A DNA stretch of 5,844 nucleotides from CANGYM01 sp044372405 (GCA_044372405.1 JBILRW010000058.1:1-5844), one strand, 5' to 3'; shown: positions 1-5,306, counted from the first letter of the stretch. Numbers and translations are program-made. The notes: generated from the sequence alone by a model not told the origin.

Positions 1-7
1 CGCCAAG

Positions 8-16
8 CCCCCCCCC
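8..16. repeat. Nine-base C tract
   Basis: An uninterrupted run of nine C near the left edge, outside any gene that can be seen. It could be length-variable, or an assembly-sensitive site. The 1-148 region otherwise holds only the partial repeat. Confidence 0.6.
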
Positions 17-63
17 AATACCAAACCCACACATCATTTTCCCCTTGACCCGAAAGACAGTAT

Positions 64-114
64 CTGGTCCGGGATGACGACGAGATTCGTATATTTTTGA
101 AAGTGAATTGGTAT
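64..114 (+). repeat. Partial copy of a dispersed palindromic repeat (right end)
   Basis: These 51 bases match 4748-4798 at 48 of 51 positions by direct comparison, starting at CTGGTCCGGGATGACG and ending at GTGAATTGGTAT. The second copy is the right end of a complete 248-bp element, so this is a fragment carrying one terminal inverted repeat. The rest of the element is not recognisable in 1-63. ATACCAA at 18-24 resembles the outer end of the opposite terminal repeat, so this may be an internally deleted copy, but that is weak. The repeat lies about 35 nt past the stop codon of the fic gene. Confidence 0.8.
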
Positions 115-148
115 AACAGGTCAGTGTGGGTCATGTCCCCATGAAAGA

Positions 149-1246
149 CTACAACACCATCATCGCCTCATACCGAGGATGCAGGGCGTAGCGGCGTGTT
201 TTGCGGGAGGGCGATTCGATGACCAGGAACCCTTCATCCACCCATCGTACACACAACACAGAGGCCATGCGTGGCTTATAGCCGAACAATCCCCCGATAT
301 CGGCAGAGGTCACCGTGCGCTGGGTGGTAAATAAGGTAAGGGCCTGACGCTGTTTGCTGTTCAGCCCCCGCAGCTGGCGGGTCTGATCAGGGCGCCCGCT
401 GGTGGCTTCCTTTTGGGCCTGCGCATACACTTTGGCAAAGGCTTCCGCCATGCCCTGGATAAAATACGTCAGCCAGGGCGTAACATCGGTTTCCTGTCGT
501 CCGAGGTAATAATTGTGGGAGGGACCCAGGCTCAACGCCTGATAATACGAACCCAAGTCACGGGCATAATACTCTTCCAGCGCGTAAATCCCCCCCAAAT
601 CATAGCCGCCTTTGTGCAGAACCAATGTGGTGAGCAGGCGGGCGGTCCGTCCGTTGCCGTCATAGTAGGGATGAATGGTGGCGTACTGATAATGGGCAAT
701 GCCGGCCTTGACCGGCACGGGCAGATCGCTTGGAACTGCCAGCCAATTTAGCAACTGTTTCATCAGGAGGGGAACATCTTTGGCCTCTGGCGGCATATAA
801 ATAATCGCTTTGCTGCGGCTGTCGCGGATGACGTTTTGCCCGTCGCGGTACGGGGTTGGTTTTAGGCGCGTTCTGCCTTCGCCCATGACCAGGGCATGGA
901 TTGTCTGCACGTCTTTTTCGGTAATGACGGCCTTACTGCTGGCAAGACGTTCCACCGCCTTCAGCGCCGCGTAATACCCCTTCACTTCCGCCTCATCACG
1001 CTCTCGTCCAGCCACAGGTTTGCCCGTTTCCAGAACGTGGGCCACTTCGGCCTCGCTTAGCCTGTTTCCCTCAATCTGCGTGGAATAGTGGGTGGAAAAC
1101 AACCGCGCCGTTTCCCGCAACCGTGCCAGAACATGGGGCGTCAGCGGCAGGGAAGGCATGGCCTGCTTTACCCCCTCAATCTGCATCAAATGCCCCACAA
1201 GGGCGGGGGTCAGCGTAAAACGCGGCGTAAAAAGATCCGATTCCAT
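149..1246 (-). CDS. Fic-family protein adenylyltransferase (class II, autoinhibited type)
   Basis: This 365-residue protein has the Fic core motif at residues 192-203 (HPYYDGNGRTAR). It holds the catalytic His192, the Asp/Asn-Gly-Asn-Gly-Arg anion-binding loop and Arg203. Fic enzymes with this motif usually transfer AMP from ATP to Ser, Thr or Tyr hydroxyls of target proteins; the target here is unknown. Residues 55-60 (STQIEG) fit the (S/T)xxxE(G/N) inhibitory motif located N-terminal to the core, which defines class II; Glu59 would block productive ATP binding. Residues 138-170 look like the target-binding flap and following helix. Residues 295-355 resemble a winged helix, a common tail in this family that may bind DNA. 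The ATG at 1246 is preferred because the N-terminal segment fits the family and a good promoter sits immediately upstream. No Shine-Dalgarno sequence is visible. The protein appears intact. Confidence 0.93.
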   Translation of the reverse strand: MESDLFTPRFTLTPALVGHLMQIEGVKQAMPSLPLTPHVLARLRETARLFSTHYSTQIEGNRLSEAEVAHVLETGKPVAGRERDEAEVKGYYAALKAVERLASSKAVITEKDVQTIHALVMGEGRTRLKPTPYRDGQNVIRDSRSKAIIYMPPEAKDVPLLMKQLLNWLAVPSDLPVPVKAGIAHYQYATIHPYYDGNGRTARLLTTLVLHKGGYDLGGIYALEEYYARDLGSYYQALSLGPSHNYYLGRQETDVTPWLTYFIQGMAEAFAKVYAQAQKEATSGRPDQTRQLRGLNSKQRQALTLFTTQRTVTSADIGGLFGYKPRMASVLCVRWVDEGFLVIESPSRKTRRYALHPRYEAMMVL

Positions 1247-1252
1247 GCCGTT

Positions 1253-1281
1253 ATTATGCGAATAAAATGCGTTTAAGTCAA
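1253..1281 (-). promoter_or_regulatory. Promoter of the fic gene, predicted nearly leaderless
   Basis: On the minus strand TTGACT (1281-1276) is followed by a 17-nt spacer and CATAAT (1258-1253), each five of six matches to the sigma-70 consensus. Only six bases (AACGGC) separate the -10 box from the ATG, so the expected transcription start falls at or next to the A of the start codon. That agrees with the lack of a Shine-Dalgarno sequence. Confidence 0.6.
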
Positions 1282-1304
1282 GGGATATGTTGAGGGGACA
1301 GTCT

Positions 1305-1335
1305 GCCTGATGCTCACCAGTCCTGAGGTTCAGGC
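1305..1335. other. Interrupted inverted repeat in the fic/RHH intergenic space
   Basis: GCCTGA (1305-1310) pairs with TCAGGC (1330-1335). Inside it, CTCA (1313-1316) pairs with TGAG (1324-1327), with a symmetric 2x2 internal loop and a 7-nt apical loop. No T-run follows on either strand, so it is not a clear rho-independent terminator. It could be a terminator remnant for the upstream RHH gene or a protein-binding site. Confidence 0.35.
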
Positions 1336-1353
1336 GGAGTATTGGGGGTTGAG

Positions 1354-1377
1354 CGGAGGACAGGGTACGGAGGACAG
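1354..1377 (+). repeat. Tandem direct repeat CGGAGGACAG x2
   Basis: The decamer CGGAGGACAG occurs at 1354-1363 and again at 1368-1377, a 14-nt period. It lies between the RHH stop codon and the fic promoter. It may be a short duplication or a paired binding site; no function is evident. Confidence 0.6.
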
Positions 1378-1396
1378 ATGACGGATTGTTACCAAA

Positions 1397-1618
1397 TCAT
1401 CCCCACGCGTCCTGATGCGCATAGGTTTTCATGCCCTCAACATCAATCCTGTTGGCCAATCGGGCCAGGGCGATGTCTTCCTGGGATTCCATGGCATAGC
1501 GAATGAAATCACCGGCCACGCGGGATAGGGACTGGCCTTTCCGTTTGGAATGCAGGGCCAGCATCTCCAGCATATCCGCCGATAAGGTCACGTTAATGCG
1601 GGGATTTTTGGTGGGCAT
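1397..1618 (-). CDS. Ribbon-helix-helix (CopG/RelB-like) antitoxin or small repressor
   Basis: This 73-residue protein has the ribbon-helix-helix layout: a short alternating strand at residues 7-13 (RINVTLS), helix A at about 14-28, a turn at G28-Q29, and helix B at about 30-45. RHH proteins dimerise and insert the paired strands into the DNA major groove. The tail (about 47-73, acidic with a Tyr/His/Trp end) resembles the toxin-binding tails of RelB/DinJ-type antitoxins, but no toxin gene follows: the 150 nt up to the fic promoter hold no suitable reading frame. The ATG at 1618 is chosen because AGGA lies 9 nt upstream and the domain begins right after it. A longer reading frame from 1708 adds 30 residues without domain character and would start upstream of the likely promoter. 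An autonomous repressor is the alternative to an orphan antitoxin. Confidence 0.8.
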   Translation of the reverse strand: MPTKNPRINVTLSADMLEMLALHSKRKGQSLSRVAGDFIRYAMESQEDIALARLANRIDVEGMKTYAHQDAWG

Positions 1619-1627
1619 GATGCGTAT

Positions 1628-1631
1628 TCCT
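1628..1631 (-). promoter_or_regulatory. Ribosome binding site fixing the RHH start
   Basis: AGGA on the minus strand lies 9 nt before the ATG at 1618. The alternative ATG at 1636 is preceded only by CACCCTC, so this site supports the shorter protein. Confidence 0.6.
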
Positions 1632-1647
1632 GACATGAGGGTGAAAA

Positions 1648-1677
1648 AAGTGTGCCATAAGTGGGGCACTTTGTCAA
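1648..1677 (-). promoter_or_regulatory. RHH gene promoter with embedded palindromic operator candidate
   Basis: A perfect -35 box TTGACA (1677-1672, minus strand) is followed after 17 nt by CACACT (1654-1649), a poor -10 with three of six matches. The spacer contains two symmetric arrangements: AAGTG-GGG-CACTT (1659-1671) and GTGCC-N8-GGCAC (1652-1669). A further AAGTG starts at 1648, eleven bases before the one at 1659. Symmetric short half-sites overlapping the promoter are typical of autoregulated RHH proteins. That this RHH protein binds here is inference. Confidence 0.5.
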
Positions 1678-1682
1678 GGTGG

Positions 1683-1702
1683 GACAACAGGCGAGACAAC
1701 AG
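1683..1702 (+). repeat. Direct repeat GACAACAG x2 upstream of the RHH promoter
   Basis: GACAACAG occurs at 1683-1690 and 1695-1702, a 12-nt period, just upstream of the -35 box of the minus-strand RHH promoter and between two divergent genes. It could be a regulator half-site pair; chance is possible for an 8-mer. Confidence 0.4.
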
Positions 1703-1734
1703 CTGCAACCCCTCACCGCTCCCTCATCCCCCCC

Positions 1735-1763
1735 TTGCACCGACGCCAAAACTGGCTTAATCA
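1735..1763 (+). promoter_or_regulatory. Weak candidate promoter for the SH3-proA-tsaD cluster
   Basis: TTGCAC (1735-1740) and TAATCA (1758-1763) are separated by 17 nt and would start transcription at about 1770, right at the ATG. The -10 match is poor, so the assignment is tentative. Some promoter is expected here because the upstream gene diverges. Confidence 0.3.
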
Positions 1764-1770
1764 TAAAGCC

Positions 1771-2244
1771 ATGCGATGGCTTTTTCTTTTTTTGCTGGTG
1801 ATGGTCTCGACGTTGGCTCATGCGGCGGAGGTGGGCGAGGTCACGGGGATGGCGCTGGGGCGCTATGCGTCCCTGAAAAGTGCTGAGGTCAATGTGCGCA
1901 CGGGGCCCGGCACGCGCTATCCCATTTTATGGGTGTTTCAGCGGGCGCAAATGCCGGTTCAGATTGTGGCGGAATACGAACACTGGCGGAAAATACGGGA
2001 TTTTGAGGGCACGGAGGGCTGGGTGCACAAGGCCATGGTCTCCGGCACGCCCACGGCCATTGTGATTCAGGACGGCTTTACCATGCGGACAACCGCGTCG
2101 GAACAAAGCCCCCCCGTGGCGCGGTTATCGCCCACGGTGGTGGGTACCCTGGAAACCTGTGAAAACGGATGGTGTTTGATGGAGGTGAAAAGTTTTAAGG
2201 GCTGGGTGAAGGAAAATTACCTTTGGGGGGCCCTGAAACAATGA
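1771..2244 (+). CDS. Exported protein with two bacterial SH3 (SH3_4-like) domains
   Basis: This 157-residue protein begins with a signal peptide: an Arg at position 2, a hydrophobic core at residues 3-15 and a likely signal peptidase I site after A16-H17-A18. The mature part holds a clear SH3 domain at about residues 29-90, with the hallmark NVRTGPGTRYPILW and the ending GTEGWVHKAM. A shorter second repeat (about 98-157) ends in GWVKENYLWG. The pattern matches the SH3_4 family of alphaproteobacterial periplasmic proteins, whose role is unknown; a cell-wall or protein-binding function is usual for such domains. An in-frame TTG at 1735 would add 12 residues before the signal peptide and is not favoured. 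The ATG at 1771 lacks a good Shine-Dalgarno sequence. The stop codon overlaps the proA start (ATGA), implying translational coupling. Confidence 0.88.
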   Translation: MRWLFLFLLVMVSTLAHAAEVGEVTGMALGRYASLKSAEVNVRTGPGTRYPILWVFQRAQMPVQIVAEYEHWRKIRDFEGTEGWVHKAMVSGTPTAIVIQDGFTMRTTASEQSPPVARLSPTVVGTLETCENGWCLMEVKSFKGWVKENYLWGALKQ

Positions 2245-3509
2245 ACCAGGACCTGAAGGTTACCATTCAGGATATGGCGGCGCGGGCACGGGCGGCGTTT
2301 TCCGTCTCTGCGCTGCTATCTTCTAAGGTTAAGCAGCAAGTTCTGCACCAAGCCGCTGTTTTTTGCGAGCATGATGCCCCCCTTATTTTAAAAGCCAATG
2401 CGCTGGATATGCGGGAGGCCGAGGCCAACAACCGAACGGCGGCCTACCTAGATCGTTTATACGTCGATGCGGCGCGTTTAAAAAAGATGCAGGATGCCCT
2501 GCACGCCATTGCGGATCAACCGGATCCCATCGGGGCTGTGCTGGAATCCTGGGACCGGCCGAATGGATTGCATATTGAAAAAGTGCGCGTCCCGCTGGGC
2601 GTTATTGGGATTATTTACGAATCCCGGCCCAATGTGACCTTGGATGCGGCGGCGCTGTGTTTAAAATCGGGCAATACGGCTTTGCTGCGCTGTGGATCGG
2701 ACAGTTTGCAAACCAGTTTGGCCCTGATTCACTGTCTGCACCGCGCCTTGGATCAGGCGAATCTGACCCGGGATCTGGCGCAACTGATTCCCGTGACAGA
2801 CCGCGCCGCCGTGCCCCTTTTGCTGGCGCAGCGGGATTTTGTGGATGTGATCATCCCCCGGGGCGGGCGCGGCCTGGTGGCCGAAGTGGCGGAAAAGGCC
2901 ACCATGCCCGTGATTAAACACCTGGATGGGATTTGTCATCTCTATATTGATCAAGATGCCAACAGACAGCGGGCCCTTTCGGTGACGCTGAATGCCAAAA
3001 TGCGGCGGACGGGGGTTTGCGGTTCGGTGGAAACGGTGCTGATTCACCGCGATGTTCTGGAAAGCATCGGGGGGCCCTTGGTTGAAATTCTTTTCAATGA
3101 AGGCTGCGAGATTCGCGGCGATGCGGCCATTGCCGCCCTGGATCACCGCGTTAAACCGGCCACAGATCAGGATTGGGATACGGAATACCTGGCCGCCATT
3201 CTTTCCATTGCCGTTGTGAATACCATCAAGGACGCCACGGACCACATCGCCCGCCATAGTTCCCACCATACCGATGGGATTATCACGGAAAATCCCGACG
3301 CCGTGGCGTTTTTTCAGCGTCACGTGGACAGCGCCATTGTCATGCACAATACCTCCACTCAGTTTGCCGATGGGGGGGAGTTTGGCTTCGGGGCGGAAAT
3401 CGGTATTTCCACGGACCGTTTTCATGTGCGCGGCCCCGTGGGGGCCCAGCATTTAACCACCACCACCTACCGCGTTTCCAGCCCTGAGGGTACGGGGTTG
3501 CGGGGCTAA
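2241..3509 (+). CDS. proA: Gamma-glutamyl phosphate reductase
   Basis: ProA is the cytoplasmic enzyme that reduces L-glutamyl 5-phosphate with NADPH to glutamate-5-semialdehyde, the second step of proline synthesis. The 422 residues match the family over full length: VPLGVIGIIYESRPNVT (117-133), CLKSGN (140-145), PRGGRGLV (206-213), HLDGICHLYID (227-237), the catalytic-cysteine segment RRTGVCGSVET (Cys260), EYLAAILS (315-322), HTDGIITE (343-350), and FADGGEFGFGAEIGIST (375-391) followed by the HVRGPVG stretch (395-401). The residues after the catalytic Cys are Gly-Ser rather than the common Asn-Ala. The start is the ATG at 2241, which overlaps the upstream stop as ATGA; a TTG at 2223 is in frame but less likely. 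Its partner kinase gene proB is not in the window. tsaD follows after one base. Confidence 0.97.
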   Translation: MNQDLKVTIQDMAARARAAFSVSALLSSKVKQQVLHQAAVFCEHDAPLILKANALDMREAEANNRTAAYLDRLYVDAARLKKMQDALHAIADQPDPIGAVLESWDRPNGLHIEKVRVPLGVIGIIYESRPNVTLDAAALCLKSGNTALLRCGSDSLQTSLALIHCLHRALDQANLTRDLAQLIPVTDRAAVPLLLAQRDFVDVIIPRGGRGLVAEVAEKATMPVIKHLDGICHLYIDQDANRQRALSVTLNAKMRRTGVCGSVETVLIHRDVLESIGGPLVEILFNEGCEIRGDAAIAALDHRVKPATDQDWDTEYLAAILSIAVVNTIKDATDHIARHSSHHTDGIITENPDAVAFFQRHVDSAIVMHNTSTQFADGGEFGFGAEIGISTDRFHVRGPVGAQHLTTTTYRVSSPEGTGLRG

Positions 3510-3510
3510 T

Positions 3511-4539
3511 ATGACCCTCCTCCTTGCCATCGAAAGCAGTTGCGACGAAACGGCCGTTTGTATCATGGACGAGACGGGCCACGTCCACGCCCATACCCTC
3601 TATTCCCAGGTCGCCACCCATGCCCCTTATGGTGGCGTGGTGCCGGAATTGGCGGCCCGGGCGCATAGTGATCATTTGGAAACCTTGGTGACCCAGGCCC
3701 TGAAGGATGCCGGTGTCACCCTGAAGGATATCGACATTTTCGCCGCCACCACCATGCCCGGCCTGATGGGGGGCCTGATTGTGGGGGCCAGCTTTGCCAA
3801 GACCCTGGCCATGGTGCATCAAAAACGCTTTTTGGCCGTGCATCATTTGCAGGCCCACGCGCTGTCGGTGCGGTGGGAACATCCGGTGGCGTTTCCGTAT
3901 CTGTTGTTGCTGGTTTCGGGGGGGCATTGCCAATTGATTCGGGTCAGCGGCCTGGATAATAGCCAGCTGCTGGGCGAAACCCTGGATGATGCGGCGGGGG
4001 AGGCCTTTGATAAAGCCGCACGCCTCCTCTCCCTGGGCTTTCCCGGGGGGCCGGTCCTTGAGCGCGCGGCGGCGCAGGGGGATCCCAAACGCTATCCCTT
4101 TGAAATTCCGCTCAAAAGCCACAAAACCGGCTTTGCGTTTTCCTTTTCGGGCCTGAAAACCGCCCTGGCGCAACGTCTGGCGGGATGGGCGGGGGATCTC
4201 TCGGATCAGGATCGTTTTGATCTGGCGGCGTCGTTTCAAGACGCCATTGCCAGCCACCTCACCCGCGTTTGCCAGCGGGCCTTAAGCCTTGAAAAAGAAA
4301 CCAAAACCCTGGTGGTGGCGGGCGGTGTAGCGGCCAATAAAATCCTTCGTTCCCGATTAAAAACCATGGTAGAACAGCACGAAGGATCCTTCATCGCCCC
4401 GCGTTCAGACATCTGCACCGATAATGCCATTATGATTGCCTGGGCGGCGTGGGAACGATTGCGCGGGGACCCGTTGGCCTCTGACCCCCTAACCAGTCCG
4501 TTGAAACCCAAAGCTGATTTTGTGAAACCTGTATTATGA
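3511..4539 (+). CDS. tsaD: tRNA N6-adenosine threonylcarbamoyltransferase
   Basis: TsaD, with TsaB and TsaE, transfers the threonylcarbamoyl group from TC-AMP to N6 of A37 in tRNAs that read ANN codons. The 342 residues show the Kae1/TsaD landmarks in order: AIESSCDETAV (6-16), PELAARAHSDHL (45-56), the metal-binding HLQAH (His112 and His116), VSGGHCQL (135-142), GETLDDAAGEAFDK (155-168), FSFSGLKTA (210-218), VVAGGVAANKILR (268-280) and CTDNAIMIAWAA (302-313). Asp304 of the last motif is the expected third metal ligand. Length and motifs are those of an active enzyme. The start lies one base after the proA stop, so it is very probably co-transcribed with proA. Downstream it meets a palindromic repeat element instead of another closely packed gene. 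Confidence 0.97.
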   Translation: MTLLLAIESSCDETAVCIMDETGHVHAHTLYSQVATHAPYGGVVPELAARAHSDHLETLVTQALKDAGVTLKDIDIFAATTMPGLMGGLIVGASFAKTLAMVHQKRFLAVHHLQAHALSVRWEHPVAFPYLLLLVSGGHCQLIRVSGLDNSQLLGETLDDAAGEAFDKAARLLSLGFPGGPVLERAAAQGDPKRYPFEIPLKSHKTGFAFSFSGLKTALAQRLAGWAGDLSDQDRFDLAASFQDAIASHLTRVCQRALSLEKETKTLVVAGGVAANKILRSRLKTMVEQHEGSFIAPRSDICTDNAIMIAWAAWERLRGDPLASDPLTSPLKPKADFVKPVL

Positions 4540-4641
4540 TTGATCCCCTGACACCAATTCACAATCAAAACAAGCATCTTACATTTCGTCATACCGGACA
4601 AGTGGAGCGCAGCGAACGCAGATCCGGTATCCAGCGCAACT

Positions 4642-4675
4642 GTCAAAAGGCGCAGCCTTTTGACGATATCTTTTT
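4642..4675 (+). terminator. Hairpin plus T-run inside the element; possible tsaD terminator
   Basis: GTCAAAAGGC (4642-4651) and GCCTTTTGAC (4655-4664) form a perfect 10-bp stem with a GCA loop. TTTTT at 4671-4675 follows six bases later. The gap to the T-run makes this a weak intrinsic terminator. It is the only candidate between tsaD and tadA. Confidence 0.4.
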
Positions 4676-4687
4676 AAAAACAAAGAA

Positions 4688-4706
4688 CAAAACGCTTTGC
4701 GTTTTG
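4688..4706. other. Second core hairpin of the palindromic element
   Basis: CAAAACGC (4688-4695) and GCGTTTTG (4699-4706) form a perfect 8-bp stem with a TTT loop. It is a structural part of the element, not followed by a T-run. Confidence 0.6.
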
Positions 4707-4796
4707 GCATATATGCTGGATCCCGGCTCGGCGCTTGCTGCGCTGCGCTGGTCCGGGATGACGACGAGATTTGTATTTTCTTGAAAGTGAATTGGT

Positions 4797-5243
4797 ATGA
4801 GCACACCCCAAAGTTTTATGCGCCTGGCCCTGGAAATGGCCAAACAGGATAAAAACGAGGTCCCCGTGGGGGCCCTGATTGTCCAGAAAAATACCCTGAT
4901 TGCCCTGCGCCATAACGAGGTCATGCACCGTCAAAACCCCACCGCCCACGCCGAAATGCTGGTGATTCACGATGCGCTACGGATTTTGGGCCAGATGTAT
5001 TTAACGGACTGCACGCTGTATGTGACATTGGAGCCCTGTCCGCTATGCGCGGCGGCCTGCGCCGCGGTCCGGATGGAACACGTTGTCTTTGGCGCCTATG
5101 ACACCAAAAGCGGCGGCACCGTCCACGGCGCCCGCGTTTTGGATCACACCCACCACAAACCCCTGATCACCGGGGGCATTCTGGAAACCGAAAGCCAAGC
5201 GTTGCTGACAGGGTTTTTTGAGGGGCAGCGGCCTTTAAAATAA
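4797..5243 (+). CDS. tadA: tRNA-specific adenosine-34 deaminase
   Basis: TadA deaminates A34 to inosine in the anticodon of tRNA-Arg(ACG), letting it read CGU, CGC and CGA. The 148 residues form a single cytidine/deoxycytidylate-deaminase-like zinc domain: EVPVGALIV (21-29), the HAE motif with His51 (zinc) and Glu53 (proton shuttle), and TLEPCPLCAAAC (77-88) with zinc ligands Cys81 and Cys84. The C-terminal part GGILETESQALLTGFFEGQR (126-145) is the usual TadA ending. The start is the ATG at 4797, whose A and T appear to be the last two bases of the adjoining repeat element. No strong Shine-Dalgarno sequence precedes it (GAAAG at 4783-4787 is the best). The next in-frame ATG (4818) has none and would cut into the first helix. 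A guanine or cytosine deaminase relative is possible but less likely. Confidence 0.93.
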   Translation: MSTPQSFMRLALEMAKQDKNEVPVGALIVQKNTLIALRHNEVMHRQNPTAHAEMLVIHDALRILGQMYLTDCTLYVTLEPCPLCAAACAAVRMEHVVFGAYDTKSGGTVHGARVLDHTHHKPLITGGILETESQALLTGFFEGQRPLK

Positions 5244-5257
5244 TATAAATAAAATTC

Positions 5258-5286
5258 TTGACATATATATATATATATATTAGGGT
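5258..5286 (+). promoter_or_regulatory. Candidate promoter with an AT-dinucleotide repeat as spacer
   Basis: A perfect -35 box TTGACA (5258-5263) is followed by exactly 17 nt of alternating TA and then TAGGGT (5281-5286), which matches the -10 consensus at only three of six bases. A better -10, TATATT (5276-5281), lies only 12 nt from the -35 box and would be correctly spaced with two or three more TA units. It drives the A+T-rich gene at 5399. Confidence 0.55.
5263..5280. repeat. (AT)9 dinucleotide microsatellite
   Basis: Nine uninterrupted AT units fill the space between the -35 and -10 boxes of the candidate promoter. Runs like this can gain or lose units by slipped-strand mispairing. Confidence 0.9.
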
Positions 5287-5306
5287 AAATTCATATTAAT
5301 ACCGGG

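Larger units (their letters stand above)
4551..4798. mobile_element. 248-bp MITE-like palindromic element with 12-bp terminal inverted repeats
   Basis: The left end ACACCAATTCAC (4551-4562) is the reverse complement of the right end GTGAATTGGTAT (4787-4798) at 11 of 12 positions. Inside, a 49-nt arm at 4587-4635 (CGTCAT...CCAGC) is the inverted counterpart of 4715-4763 with about 40 of 49 positions matching. Each arm is itself a hairpin: ATACCGGA/TCCGGTAT on the left, ATCCCGG/CCGGGAT on the right. The core carries two more perfect hairpins. The whole can fold as a branched cruciform. No protein gene of its own is credible. A partial second copy lies at 64-114. No target-site duplication is obvious. 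It could be a non-autonomous transposon or a repetitive palindromic element of the kind known from alphaproteobacteria; I cannot assign a named family. Confidence 0.8.

Noticed and set aside
131..144. Inverted repeat TCATG-TCCC-CATGA just after the fic stop
   Set aside because: Only 5 bp long with no T-run on the minus strand, so not a convincing terminator.
1378..1506. 42-codon plus-strand frame preceded by GGAGG four bases upstream
   Set aside because: The ribosome-site-like sequence is part of the CGGAGGACAG direct repeat, and the frame is antisense to the RHH gene with odd composition (many Pro, Cys, Trp, His).
1619..1708. 30-residue N-terminal extension of the RHH protein
   Set aside because: It lies over the predicted promoter, and AGGA with 9-nt spacing supports the ATG at 1618.
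2223..2240. TTG start for ProA six codons upstream
   Set aside because: The ATG at 2241 overlaps the upstream stop as ATGA, and the extra residues fall in the SH3 coding end.
2661..3452. Long minus-strand frame (263 codons) opposite proA
   Set aside because: ProA motifs account for the plus strand; the antisense product shows no family features.
3340..4257. Long minus-strand frame (305 codons) opposite tsaD
   Set aside because: TsaD is fully conserved on the plus strand; the antisense frame has low-complexity, Gly/Gln/Arg/His-rich composition typical of shadow frames in G+C-rich DNA.
4536..4784. 82-codon plus-strand frame starting with ATGA overlap at the tsaD stop
   Set aside because: Almost all of it is the palindromic repeat. 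The translation follows the repeat structure and has no domain, and minus-strand frames of similar length cross the same element.
4236..4970. Minus-strand frames of 75-136 codons across the repeat and into tsaD and tadA
   Set aside because: They are antisense to strongly conserved genes or consist of repeat sequence.
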